Shown here piece by piece: positions 32,241-42,145 of a stretch of 64,000 nucleotides of DNA. Source of the DNA: Paragonimus westermani (lineage: Eukaryota; Platyhelminthes; Trematoda; Plagiorchiida; Troglotrematidae). The notes beneath the pieces were generated by a model. The model did no database searches. It was not told the origin of the DNA and saw only the letters and a program-made list of their open reading frames with translations. A program made the position numbers and the translations under genes. The stretch is from positions 1 through 64,000 of the forward strand of contig QNGE01000131.1 of assembly GCA_008508345.1 (NCBI GenBank). Direction: 5' to 3'. The stretch's first letter is position 1. The number at the start of each line of letters is the position of its first letter.

Positions 32241-32825
32241 ACGTTATCGCTGCCAGAAACGTGGCGTACATCAGACGTAAACTGGGATACGTAGTCCAGA
32301 TGGCGAACTTCGCAAAACCAACGGTTTGTGGTCGGTGGAAATCACAAACTGGTTTCCCTCAACGGCATATCGGAAGTGCTGAACGGCCGAGTAAATTGCT
32401 GACAACTCACGACCGAACGTGCTACACCTAGTTTCAGCCGGAAATGAACGTCATGACAGGAAAGCGAGCGGTTTCCGAGTCCATCGACGAACTGTTGAAG
32501 TACGGCACCGACTGCGGTGTCTGACGCGTCAACAGCTACACTTAGTTCCGCGGTTGAGTTGAAGTGGTGCAACATAACGGCGGTGACTAATGCGTCCTTA
32601 ATTCTATCAAACGACTCGATGGCTCTTGGTGATAACTCTACGACTCCGTTGACACGGTCGCGGAGTAAAACGGTTAAAGGCTGCATAAGCTGAGCGCAAT
32701 GTGGAACAAATCGCCTATAGTAGTTGACCACCCCGTTAAATCGACTAATAGCGGCGAGGGTGGTAGGACGGGGGAAATCGCGGATTACACTTACCTTATC
32801 GGTTAACGGTCAAATACCGTGCTGG
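32241..32825 (-). pseudogene. RNase H of the CsRn1-like element (frameshifted)
   Basis: FNGVVNYYRRFVPHCAQLMQ and PLTVLLRDRV form the connection. RAIESFDRIKDALVTAVMLH and LSVAVDASDTAVGAVLQQFV give the first catalytic Asp. After VDGLGN the frame shifts and GRELLAIYAAVQHFRYAVEG appears in another frame, with the conserved E-L-L-A-IY. The final Asp region (family: TDHKPL) reads as FHRPQTV, suggesting further damage. Confidence 0.8.
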
Positions 32826-33700
32826 TCAACGTAGTGTCATAGAAACTCTATTGCTGATTGACCAAAAACACTTTTCTGCGTTGATCGTCATGCCAAAATT
32901 TGCTAACCTGTCGAAAAGCTGTCGCAGATGAATCTGGTATTCTTCTTCAGACGCGCTTGCAAATAATAGGTCATCGATGTAGGGGTGGACGAAATCCAGA
33001 CCTCGTGTGACGTCGTCGATAAAGCGTTGAAACGTCTGTGCAGCGTTTTGCAAACCAAACTGCATACGTAGAAATTCGAATAAACCGAATGGTGTGATAA
33101 CGGCTGTTTTGGCAACATCCTCGTTCGCAACCGGGATCTGGTGGTATGCGCGCACCAGATCAATTTTCAAGAAAACACGGGTACCATGAAGGCTAGCAGT
33201 GATGTCCTGTATGTGCGGAATCGGGTACCTGTCGGGTATTGTGGCGTTGTTGAGCGAACGATAATCTCCACACGGGCGCCAATTGCCTGACGCTTCAGTG
33301 ACCATGGTGAGTGGAAAGGCCCAAAGGCTACTGGACGGGCGAATGATTCCGAGCTCGAGCATGTGCTCAAACTCAGCGCCCGCTATCTTAAGCTTGTCTG
33401 GTGTCAACCTGCGAGCTTTGGCGAACACCGGCAGGCCTGTCGTAACTAGGTGGTACCTCGTGGAACCCCTGACGGCAGGCAAAGATGAAGACTGTCGAAA
33501 AACAGTCGGACACTTATCGATTGGGAAACTAAAGGAGTTCATTTTTGAAGAGCTTTGATATACGGGACTGATTGATACCTCATCGGTCAAAATCCCTGTA
33601 ACTGTAAGGCGTGTCGTTTGGTCTACCAGACGGTGTCGTCTGGAATCTACCAATAGGTCGAAGTGCTGGAGAACGTCGATGCCGATAATTGCCATTTGGA
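32826..33700 (-). pseudogene. Reverse transcriptase of the CsRn1-like element
   Basis: A 289-codon frame contains RHRLVDQTTRLTV, then GIIRPSSSLWAFPLTMV, GNWRPCGDYRSLNNATIPDR and YPIPHIQDI. Motif A is VFLKIDLVRAYHQIPV (Asp present). TAVITPFGLFEFLRMQFGLQ, NAAQTFQRFID and FVHPYIDDLLFA (motif C intact) follow. All RT active-site residues are therefore present. The frame ends with a shift after NAEKC at about 32880. It is separated from gag-protease by one stop codon at 33718-33720, where the family has Trp. Confidence 0.92.
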
Positions 33701-33717
33701 AGTCGGCGACCGTGAAG

Positions 33718-34763
33718 ATCTAGCGGAAAGGCCTACCGAGGTCTAAATTAAGTGTGCGAGAGCGCTGACAAAACACTTCTATAGTGCTTCCGTTGGCCGC
33801 GCGAAGATTCGAAATAGATGACCTGTTTAAGTCGCGGGCCTCAGGTGGAATCACGCTGACCTTGGATCCCGTGTCGGTAAGATAGCGAATCCTCGACTCG
33901 TGATCTTTTAGAAAGAACAGGCGACCAGGCGGGCCAGTTACGTCGTTAACCATGTGGATTTGGCTGCCCTGTTTGCTGACTGGACCAAAGGTACAAGGCT
34001 GTCGGCATCGTCGGACTTTCTTGCCAAATTGCTGGTGATACCAGCAGTGATCCGGATTAGTGTTCGGTGGCGCCTGACGAGCATCACGTGACCCTGCGTG
34101 GCTACTGTGTCGTCGAATGCGAGTAGTCGAACGTGATCTCGGATGATGCGTCGTTAACGCCTGAAGTTGGTTAGTTAGATTGGCAACTTGAGCAGTTAGA
34201 GTTGCGATTGCACCCTGACTATTCGAAGCGAGCTGGAAAACAGCGGTGTCGTATGTTTCATCGATCCGGTCGGCGACATAAGCCAAGGTTGACAAGGTTG
34301 CTGATGGGTTTGCGCTAAGAATGTTTCGCATATCCTTAGGCAAACGCTGTAGCCACATCTCACTAAGTAGAGCCTCTTCTATGTGTGTCGTGCCAGCTAA
34401 CTGTTGCATGTGGCGAAGGAGTTGCGATGGTTTACGGTCACTGAGCTCGGTCGCACTCAAAAGCTGAGAAATATGTTGGCGATCGGACAAGCCAACGCGC
34501 TTAATTATTACCGCTTTAAGTTGCTCGTGGGGCTCCGTGGAGTCCGGTAACTCCAGAACATCGTGCACCTCGTCAATGACGTGAGATGGCAGTGCGGCCA
34601 CTACGTGATGAAAACGCGTTAGCTCTGAACTAATCTGTCGTATCGCAAATGTGGCTTCTACTTGAGTAAACCACGATTTAAGATTATTATCTCTAAAGGG
34701 TGCAAACGGTACGGCTGATGCACTGACCGAAGCGTCTGACAAAACGTGCGGTTGAGCCTCCAT
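33718..34763 (-). pseudogene. Gag and protease of the CsRn1-like element
   Basis: The likely start is the ATG at 34763 (MEAQPHVLSDASVS). The capsid region reads NNLKSWFTQVEATFAIRQIS, ISQLLSATELSDRKPSQLLR and LPKDMRNILSANPSATLSTL. The box CWYHQQFGKKVRRCRQPC fits CX2HX9CX3C, the unusual Gag zinc box described for CsRn1 relatives (about 33995-34055). The protease follows in the same frame with RIRYLTDTGSKVSVIPPEA (DTG intact) and LRAANGSTI. The frame ends at a TAG at 33718-33720 in RPFR stop IFTVADF. Apart from that stop it is open. Confidence 0.92.
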
Positions 34764-35419
34764 TAAAGCGGGATGGAAAATAAATCGAATTATTTTATAT
34801 GAGAAAATCAATACGTGAAAGGTATTTGTAGTGCTAGATCCTGAATTCGTACGCCCAGGGTTTCCCCAACCTTATGCTACCGTGAATCGGAAGTCGCAGG
34901 GAGAAAACGATGAATCTGCGAACAAACTTTATTCATTGATTTACTCACCGTTCACAACAGACTTCAACGTAACAATTAACGGGTGCTAGGGAGCTGGACG
35001 TGAGAGCACCTTGAGCACAACCGCACAGCAGACGACAGAGTGGAAGAGTGCGTCGACGGAAAATCCCAGTCGACCTTCAGAATTCAAACAAGCGTTAGGC
35101 TGGTTAAGCGGCGTTCCTAACGGTAATAGCCCAACATTGTTATCCTAGTGAATGCAACCTACAGGAGTAGAGAGTGCGAATTCATTACACAGCTGAGAGT
35201 ATAACTGCAATACTTATGCCGGCCCACTAACTTTGATGCTAGTGGTTCGTAGTAAGCTTACATATACAAGGTAATATGAACAAGCGCGGTGGTACTGGCA
35301 AGGCAAATCTCACGTCGAGGGGAGTTTAGAATTTTGGGGACGTCGAAGGTGATCTCACTACATATTAAAGAAATAGCAACTCAGTTATACAAAAGATATA
35401 CCTGTAGAAACCAAAATTA
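34764..35419 (-). other. 5' leader of the CsRn1-like element
   Basis: About 650 bases lie between the primer-binding site and gag, with no coding motif seen. It is longer than the near-zero leader of the 1-4145 element. Confidence 0.6.
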
Positions 35420-35436
35420 ATCGAACGGGCTCACCA
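35420..35436 (-). other. Primer-binding site of the CsRn1-like element
   Basis: The minus strand reads TGGTGAGCCCGTTCGAT one base inside the 5' LTR. It starts with TGG. CsRn1 relatives are described as using tRNA-Trp; whether this sequence pairs to the host tRNA-Trp cannot be told here. Confidence 0.72.
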
Positions 35437-35437
35437 A

Positions 35438-35816
35438 TTTGGTGCTCGTCGCACTAAGTCGCGTTTTCCCCAGGTACACAATTATCAGACGCGAAAAGCA
35501 AAAGGCCATTGAGGAAGGAGACCAAATCTTTATTCGACGAAATGTACAGGTGGTCTCTGATAACGCTATAAAAGGCACCGACACGTAAAACAGCTAGAGA
35601 GGCTAGAGACCGGCAGTCGACGAGCGAGTAAACCGGAAGAATGTGACACGTGTGTCATTCGGGTTCGCGCCACGGTCACATGACATGTAGACAAACAATC
35701 GGACATGCACCATGCGAACTTTCTTAATAGCCTAGGTACAATATGCAACTATGAGTTTTGTAACTATTTTACACACCATACCGCAGGCAGGCCAGTGAAG
35801 TCCCCAGGCCGCTATA
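35438..35816 (-). repeat. 5' LTR of the CsRn1-like element
   Basis: This LTR has the same 379-bp length as the left LTR and 6 substitutions, three of them in the terminal 4 bases on either side. The antisense GCTATAAAAGGC motif recurs at about 35564-35575. AGGC follows at 35817-35820. Confidence 0.93.
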
Positions 35817-36177
35817 AGGCTGCAATGTTTATCTGCCCAACTGTCATCCCGTTCTCCCTAGGAGATGCTTCTAATACCCACTCCTAATAACTGACTTCTC
35901 TGTGCTCGACGTTTGGGATCTCTTGTTTATGATCAATCCCAATAGTGTTAATGGAACAGACGCGATCCTACCCCGGATCCTCAACGGTTTGGCGGTGCTC
36001 CTTATTCTGTTTACAGACACTTCGGACCGGGGCTCTTATGGATAAAGAATGATGCCATTGTCACACCCATATTTAAGGCAGGTGATCGTCACTCCCCTGC
36101 TAGGTATCAGCCTTACCAACATCCCATACAAGATAATGGGGCGATTGTTGAAGCGCACCATCCTTAAACATTTCCTC

Positions 36178-36558
36178 TGTAGTAGCATGTAGTGCACCGC
36201 CATTTCGTTTTGCCACACATACTCCCTTCCGCTTCCTTTCAGGTCATCGAACACGTGGGTTGGCCACGTCCGTGCAGAGGGCTGAGGAAGGTGACCAACC
36301 AGAACCCGAGGTCGGCGGTCAGTGAGCGTGAGGCCACGTCTGATTGGTGGGAACTCCCGGACCGTGGGACCCCGTATATATATATATGCACAAGGACACG
36401 TTGTTGATCGAGTTCTCTCGGTATCTGAGTTGGGTTAGTACACGTTTCTGTTTGATTCGTGGTTTTTCCTATTCTGTAAAGTAGACCTATTTGTGCTCTA
36501 TTGCGAACGTTAGACACTGTGCACTGTAACCTGTGATTGACCCAATTGGAATATTCCA
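36178..36558 (+). repeat. Solo LTR of the third gypsy family
   Basis: This 381-bp copy of the LTR at 18622-18999 starts TGTAGTAGCATGTAGTGC and carries CGTATATATATATATGC at the TATA position. It ends GGAATATTCCA. The internal region is absent, so it is a recombination remnant. It sits inside the CR1-like RT. I did not find a clear target duplication, and the right boundary could be 20 bases further (ATTACA at 36578). Confidence 0.8.
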
Positions 36559-36895
36559 ATTGTGTAATATATATTACACTTCTCTCTCCTACTCAGGATG
36601 GCTTTGTTCCCGATCTTTCCTGCATAACTAATAGGTTAATCTTCATGGATAGCCTGATAGAGGCCAAAGACAATGTTCATATCTCGGGTGCTATCTTCGA
36701 CTTTGCCAAAGCCTTTGACCATGTACCACACGGTCCGCTTGCACATAAGCTAACAGCTTATGGGATTCAAGAAGAGGTTATCCGCTGGATTAATTCCTTT
36801 CTTGGCAACAGAAATTTCGCAATAAAAACCGGTTCAGGTTTTTCTCCCTCCCCGGTCTCCGCGGGCGTTCCTCAAGGATCGCTACCTAGTCGGCT

Positions 36896-37188
36896 TGTAG
36901 CGACTATAATAAATGATATTTTGATAGTCGCATTCATCTGTACATTTTCTATGATTTTGATATTGTACCTACTTTTGTTTTAGTCAAGCTACCCATTTTG
37001 TAACATCCGTCCCGGGGCTAACACAACTCGCTCCGTGCCTCGCTAGCTTGACGCGCCTCTGTACTCTCTATTTTCCAGGGTCGGTAATAATATACGAAGT
37101 CAACGCGCCGAGATTTGGCTTTTCACTGTCGATCGATTGTCGATAGTGCTAACTGACTGGGTTTTATTTTGTTGGATCAGTTCCAACA
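36896..37188 (-). repeat. Solo-LTR-like element, family A, with 4-bp target duplication GGCT
   Basis: This 293-bp copy, inverted relative to the other two, begins on the minus strand TGTTGGAACTGATCCAACA and ends GTCGCTACA. GGCT flanks it at 36892-36895 and 37189-37192. It lies between GVPQGS and the YADG motif of the CR1-like RT. Confidence 0.9.
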
Positions 37189-37950
37189 GGCTATTGTTCC
37201 TGATATACATCGATGAGCTCCCCGAGCTTATTTCCAGAAACGCCCTCCTCTATGCTGATGGTTTAACAGTCTGAAATGCGTGTGACCCCAATGCATTGCA
37301 GGTTGGCCTTGACCGTATTAAGTGCTGGTCGGATGAATGGAGTCTACTTTCAAACGACAACAAGTGTGCGCACGTCGCTCGGAGGCGACTCCGGGAACCT
37401 ATTCATGATACTCAGTGCACAAAGTGTAATAGATATCACGAAACTTGCACTTCAAAAGGACCTAGGGATTTGGCTATCGTCAGATTTATCCTTCTCTTGT
37501 CACCACCAGTTGGCCACCAAAAGAGCTTTGGGACTGTTGGGATGGTAAAAATAGCTTTCCCCCGTATGGGCAAGCACGCCTTTCAAACGTTTTACAGAGT
37601 CCATATGAGACCACTGCTCGAGCATGCTAATCAAGTCGTTTACACTGGTTTGAAGAAGGACATACTTGCCATTGAACGTGTCCGGCGAATAGCCACCAAA
37701 ATGGTCACTGGCTTGCAGCATCTCTCCTACGACTCTCGTCTCGAAGTTCTTGATTCTTATCCACTTGAGTTTCGAAGACTCCGCGATGGCTTAATTCCTA
37801 CGCACTTTTTCTTTAGCGCAAGACTCGTGCAACAACTCTATCCCAGTCGGTGATAACAGTCGAAGAGGTCACGACAAGAAGCTCCATAAGCATCGACCCC
37901 GGACCTTCCTAAGACAACAATTCTCCTTTAGAGTTATCAGCCACTTGAAC

Positions 37951-38810
37951 GACGTTTCCACTGGAGGTTAACTGCTGTTCTAATGAACGTTTCAAAGTTA
38001 TTGGGTTTCCACCTGCTTAAGAAATTGTTGGATTAGTACTTTCTTCTGTTCGGTTAGATTATTAATTTACTTTGTTCTTGGTACTTTCTGTAACCCCCGA
38101 GAGTGGTGCTGCATCTTGTTTTCAGTGACTGCCTTTCAGTTCAACAGAAAACCGTCGGACATCGAAACGGACAAACTGACTGCATCCAAGCAATTCAGGC
38201 CCAGCCTCGAACCAGTGTACAAGTCGCTGAAAGTAACTGAAATCGTTACCGCATAAGCATTCGAAGAATTTTCACTTACTTCTGTTATATGAAATTCTGC
38301 GTGTGACACAGTTGCCAATAGCACACCATCTGTTGCAGCAATCCAGCAATACTTCGTGGCACTATGGCGAATCACCGAACAGCACTTTCGGTAAGTTTCA
38401 TTCATCTTGTTATTCTCACAGGGCTTATACGCCTTACAGATTGTTTGGCTAGCATGGTACGTGCAGTTAATGCTACTGCCGACCGTGGTCGAAGTTAGTA
38501 GGATCTGGCAAAGAACCCTTGGCCTGTGACTTCTGCAACTACTGGGTTCCCTACAAATGCTATATCGAGTTTCCCATAGACTGTTAACTAAAGATCTGAG
38601 ACTCACCCACTCCGGCCGACTTGCTTAAGGATAGCTTCACCCAGAACAAAGATAGGACGAACGGTTATACAACACACCTCCAATAAGCCAACGCTGGGCG
38701 ACCTTACACTACACACCCCCGAAACCATCCGCCTGTACTAGCCAGTGGACTTGGTTCGGCCGAATAAACTAGGCGAAAGCGTGGTAAACGCGGTGACTGT
38801 CTCAGCGAGC
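37951..38810. other. No recognisable feature
   Basis: A minus-strand frame at 38136-38606 is open for about 156 codons but has no recognisable domain and no signs of a gene start. I leave it unassigned. Confidence 0.4.
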
Positions 38811-39699
38811 TGGTGTGTCCAACTTGTCCGTCAGCACGAACAGGCAAAGCTCCAAGCCGTTAATCGACTGTCGTAATCACATAATTGTCCCCAACTCAGA
38901 AAGCAAGGCACAAATACGCCCAGGCGTGGCCATTGTCCTCAGTTCGCTAAACATAGTATCATTGCGTGTAACGCTGCAGAAAGCGAAAGCACGTTACTCT
39001 ACCAAAAAGGAGCGGACAAGACAGCTAATCTTTTGCGCTTGGCCAGATAGGAGGCATCAAGGAAGTCCTGTTGGTGACATCTTACCTGCCCAGACTCAAC
39101 GATTCCTGCCTGAGAGCGAAACTTGACTTCCCTTAGGCAATCAGAGAAACCCGACGAACGGTATGTCGCAATCTCGAAAGTTCCAAATGCGGCCGATTGT
39201 GTAGATTGCTTGTACACGATGTACGGGAGTTGAAAGGTGGTGCGTTGCTCGCTCACAAGCATGACTTCAACCAGTGGAAGTTTATTCAAGCCAAACTAAA
39301 CCTGAACATAGGGGGGCCGCGGAGCGTGGTCTGTTCAATGCTTCCCGCACCCAACACACTTAAGCACCAGCTCGACCTCCAGAGTTTTGCGAATCACTTG
39401 TTGAAAAACAACTTCACGGCTTGGCTCCGACTTCACGCAAACAGACTAGGGTTTCAACGCGGAATGTCTATTAATAGTGTACCTCCCAGGACGACAAGTG
39501 TGGTCGAAATGACCAATATACCGGAGTCCATCAGTAGCCAACGGTCTCCTGCGCAGTCAAAAACATGGTGCAGCCGACCTCAAAAGCGTGAGCGTAACTT
39601 AGGGAACACCCATCACTGAAGACAGATTACCCCGGATAAGCGTATGCGGTGTAACGAACAATTGTGTGAACATAGTGGCGGCGCCCTATTTCCACAGAT

Positions 39700-40720
39700 C
39701 AACTCAAGATAGGGTTTACGGTGAACTGTCTGACAGTACCAGGAGCGGCGTACGAGAAGGCTATCCCTTTTCACCATTTTTGTTCAATTCCGTCATACAC
39801 AAATAAAAGAGCATCGTCTCCGATACTCACAAGGTGTCGAAATGGACCACCTACCTCGTAGGATACTAAATGGTTTTGTCTATGCAGACGACAAGGTGCT
39901 GCAGGTTGGCAACTTCCGAGCAGCTCAAACAACGCCAAACGCTATCCCGCGTTCTTCTAAGTACTTCGGAATGCGCTTTGTAGCCACAAAACAAGATTCC
40001 TGTGATAGCGCAAATTCAATGGTAAATAATGAAGCTATGGAGGTTGTTGACAGGTTTGTATGCCTGGAAGTTGCATCGGCGGCCGCGGCGGCGGAGGTGT
40101 AGAGAATGGAAATAGAATCGCATATCTCTAAGACCATGGTGATGTTCGCTAATTTGAAGCACCTTTGCCAACAGAGAGGTATCTCATTGAAGCTTGAGGA
40201 TCGTGTACACAGGGCGACAGTGAGGGTTGTATTACTTGACGGCAGCGAAACTTGGTCGCTCAGGGTAAAGGACGTGAACCGTCTTCAGGTATCTGACTAT
40301 CGATGTCCGCGTTCAGTCGCTCGTATTAGGTGGCACCAGCGAGTAAGTAACGAGTAGGTTAGGAAGCGGGTGTTTGGCACTGTTTGTCAAACGAGTTCTC
40401 TTGTTCAGCCTTCGAAGTTGCACGGTCTTAGATGGTTAGGTAATGTATTAAGGATGCCAGCTAGTTGTCTGCCACACCGAGCACTCTTTGCCGACGCTGC
40501 GGCCGACTGGCGCAAGGTGCGAGGTAGACAGATGATGACCTGGCGTAGACAGGTGAATTCTTTCACGAAGGGGTTGGTCACTGTAGATTGGGTTTGTCTC
40601 CCGGGCTGGGGACCTCGTAACTCAGAGTCGGTGGTTGGAGACGTTCGATGAGATGGCGGCTAACCGTGTACGGTGGAGTGAATGTTGTCCTAGTTTGTCC
40701 GCGTTGACTGTAAGGTGAAT
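39700..40720 (+). pseudogene. RTE-like reverse transcriptase C-terminal half
   Basis: The blocks in order are VYGELSDSTRSGVREGYPFS and PFLFNSVIH (39.71-39.80 kb), then RILNGFVYADDKVLQVGNF (about 39857-39912, with YADD intact). These are followed by HISKTMVMFANLKHLCQQRG, VLLDGSETWSLRVKDVNRLQ and VSDYRCPRSVARIRWHQRVS, then HGLRWLGNVLRMPASCLPHR. The E-T-W...D-x-N-R-L...H-R-C-L..I-x-W-x-x-R-V-S series is characteristic of the RTE group, including schistosome SR2-type elements. One stop (at about 40100) and frameshifts interrupt it. Confidence 0.78.
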
Positions 40721-40760
40721 TCATTTAATGACGCTGATCTCTGAACGCCTAAAGAAAACT

Positions 40761-41090
40761 GTACTGTTGATGACGCTTTACTTTCACTTACAGGTCGGTT
40801 GTTTGTTTGCAAGGTGATGCTGACGGTTTGAATGTAGACGTAACTGTTTTCGGTAGTTAGATCCTTCCCCGTCTCCTTCCAGTTTTCTTCTTTCTTCCTC
40901 CATAGGATTTGCAGTGAGGAAGTTGTACTGTTGATGACGCCTTACTTTCACTTACAGCTCAGCTGCTTGTTTGCAAAGTGTAAGCATCTTGATGCTGACT
41001 GAGTGAATATAGACGTAGCTATTTTTGGTAGTTAGGTCCCTTCCCGTTCTCATGTTTTCCCATTTTCTCTTCCTACAAAAGGTTTGCTTT
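40761..41090 (+). repeat. Tandem duplication of about 164 bp in the RTE 3' UTR
   Basis: GTACTGTTGATGACGCTTTA at 40761 recurs as GTACTGTTGATGACGCCTTA at 40925, and the similarity continues through GACGTA.CT.TTTT.GGTAGTTAG to the T/C-rich block. A third, single copy of the unit lies on the minus strand at about 46090-46240. Confidence 0.85.
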
Positions 41091-42145
41091 AATTCTTCTT
41101 CGTGGTTGTATGACAGTTACGCATCAGTGGTTCACATTTATGTATGAGTGCCTATTATGGTGATGATGATGCTGATGATGGCTATATAACGCATCAATCA
41201 ACAGAAAAAAATGGTAAATAATTCCGAGTGCCGTTCAACCAGCGCACACCTCTGCAGGGCATGGACATATTAGCAATGGTAAATGAGAAAAGTTCCACCA
41301 AAGAAAACCCGTATGCAGGAAATGTTAGGTCATAAAACCAGGCGAGTAGGTCTTTCTGGGATTAGTGGGGGGGACGCATTGATCAGTTGGAGACACTCGC
41401 AATGATACGTCACGTTCTTACAAACTATGGGCACAAAGGCCGCCCGAGAGAGTCCAGCCTATCACATCTGCACCTCGCTTCCAACCGTTAGGCAAACCTG
41501 ATGAAATCATCCACCAAAACCCCCCGAAATAACGTCAGCTTCGTTTGATCAGTAGGTGCAACATCAAAACATTACCACCAAGGAGCAGTCCATCGATTCT
41601 TATCCTACCGACTCTGTGATGACTAGAACACCATAGACGGTATTAGCCGTTCTAAACAGAAGGCTTGTTAGAACGACCACCTACTGAATACTCAATCTTG
41701 CTCAGGAGGGAATCACTACATACCAACGACACATCAGGCAGCCTGGTATGCAAGGCATCAGGGATTAATTGTTAAACTTGTCACGGCGTCATCATCATCC
41801 TAACATCCAAAGGTACTGTGGCTCGGGCCGCCGCTCACCTCAACAGTGACGTGGAAACATTACTACGAAGGTCAACAAATACTAAAAGAAGATTTAGCGG
41901 AAGAACTAGAAATGGTATGGATATAGGTACGCCATTAACTGCGACACACCGCCATCTCGGATAGCGTATCTAACCAGCGGTTTGAGTGATCACGAGGACT
42001 CCATCCAGGCAGGTGACGCCTGCCCACTTTGCTCAATGGAGCAGTCAAGGTCTTCATATTTCATGACCACGTTGTTCCTTGACCACCACGCGGTTTTACT
42101 CAACTGTTGGTGGCCTCAGTATATGATGCCCAGCACGGTAAACGC

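Larger units (their letters stand above)
29933..35816 (-). mobile_element. CsRn1/Boudicca-like Ty3/gypsy element, complete with LTRs and TSD
   Basis: Two 379-bp LTRs (29933-30311 and 35438-35816) differ at 6 positions. The 4-bp target duplication AGGC is at 29929-29932 and 35817-35820. A primer-binding site lies beside the right LTR, and a polypurine tract lies beside the left one. The minus-strand coding order is gag with the CX2HX9CX3C box, protease, RT, RNase H, integrase. The total of 5884 bp is normal for the clade. Despite young LTRs the pol frame is broken by a Trp-to-stop change at 33718-33720, frameshifts at about 32880 and 32450, and a changed integrase Asp. Confidence 0.95.
28455..37950 (+). 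mobile_element. CR1-like non-LTR retrotransposon split by four LTR-type insertions
   Basis: Coding blocks of one element run on the plus strand: endonuclease 28455-28679 and 28982-29427, linker to 29932, RT 35821-36177, 36559-36895 and 37193-37860. The gaps are exactly the insertions at 28680-28977, 29933-35816, 36178-36558 and 36896-37188. The reading resumes on the other side each time (for example QYFSTG | CNVYLP across the 5.9-kb insert). Own length is about 2.6 kb, so it is probably 5'-truncated. No tail repeat was identified. Confidence 0.82.
35821..37950 (+). pseudogene. CR1-like reverse transcriptase, split by two LTR insertions
   Basis: The blocks in order are INPNSVNGTDAILPRILNGL and NDAIVTPIFKAGDRHSPARY (35.93-36.1 kb), then KIMGRLLKRTILKHF to 36177. 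After the first LTR come LLSPTQDGFVPDLSCITNRL and AIFDFAKAFDHVPHGPLAHK (motif A, Asp present), then SAGVPQGS to 36895. After the second LTR comes LFLIYIDELPELISRNALLY-ADG, where the family has YADD, so the second catalytic Asp is Gly. The C-terminal part HVRPLLEHANQVVY-like and RVRRIATKMVTGLQHLSYDS, SYPLEFRRLRDGLI runs to about 37800. It is dead. Confidence 0.82.
38811..41195 (+). mobile_element. RTE-like non-LTR retrotransposon with GATGAT tail (decayed)
   Basis: A broken reverse transcriptase (39.7-40.7 kb) is followed by a 3' untranslated region containing a tandem duplication (40761-41090). A short GATGATGATGCTGATGATG tail lies at 41161-41180. RTE-type elements typically end in such short repeats. 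Upstream (38811-39640) the frames are too degraded to name domains. It faces the minus-strand RTE tail at about 41785. Confidence 0.7.

Noticed and set aside
38136..38606. 156-codon open frame on the minus strand
   Set aside because: Cys/Ser-rich without any recognised motif, lying between two decayed retroelements; cannot be supported as a gene.
41155..41185. GATGAT repeat as a free microsatellite
   Set aside because: Its position right after the RTE 3' UTR, and the matching tail of the opposite RTE, make an element tail the better reading.
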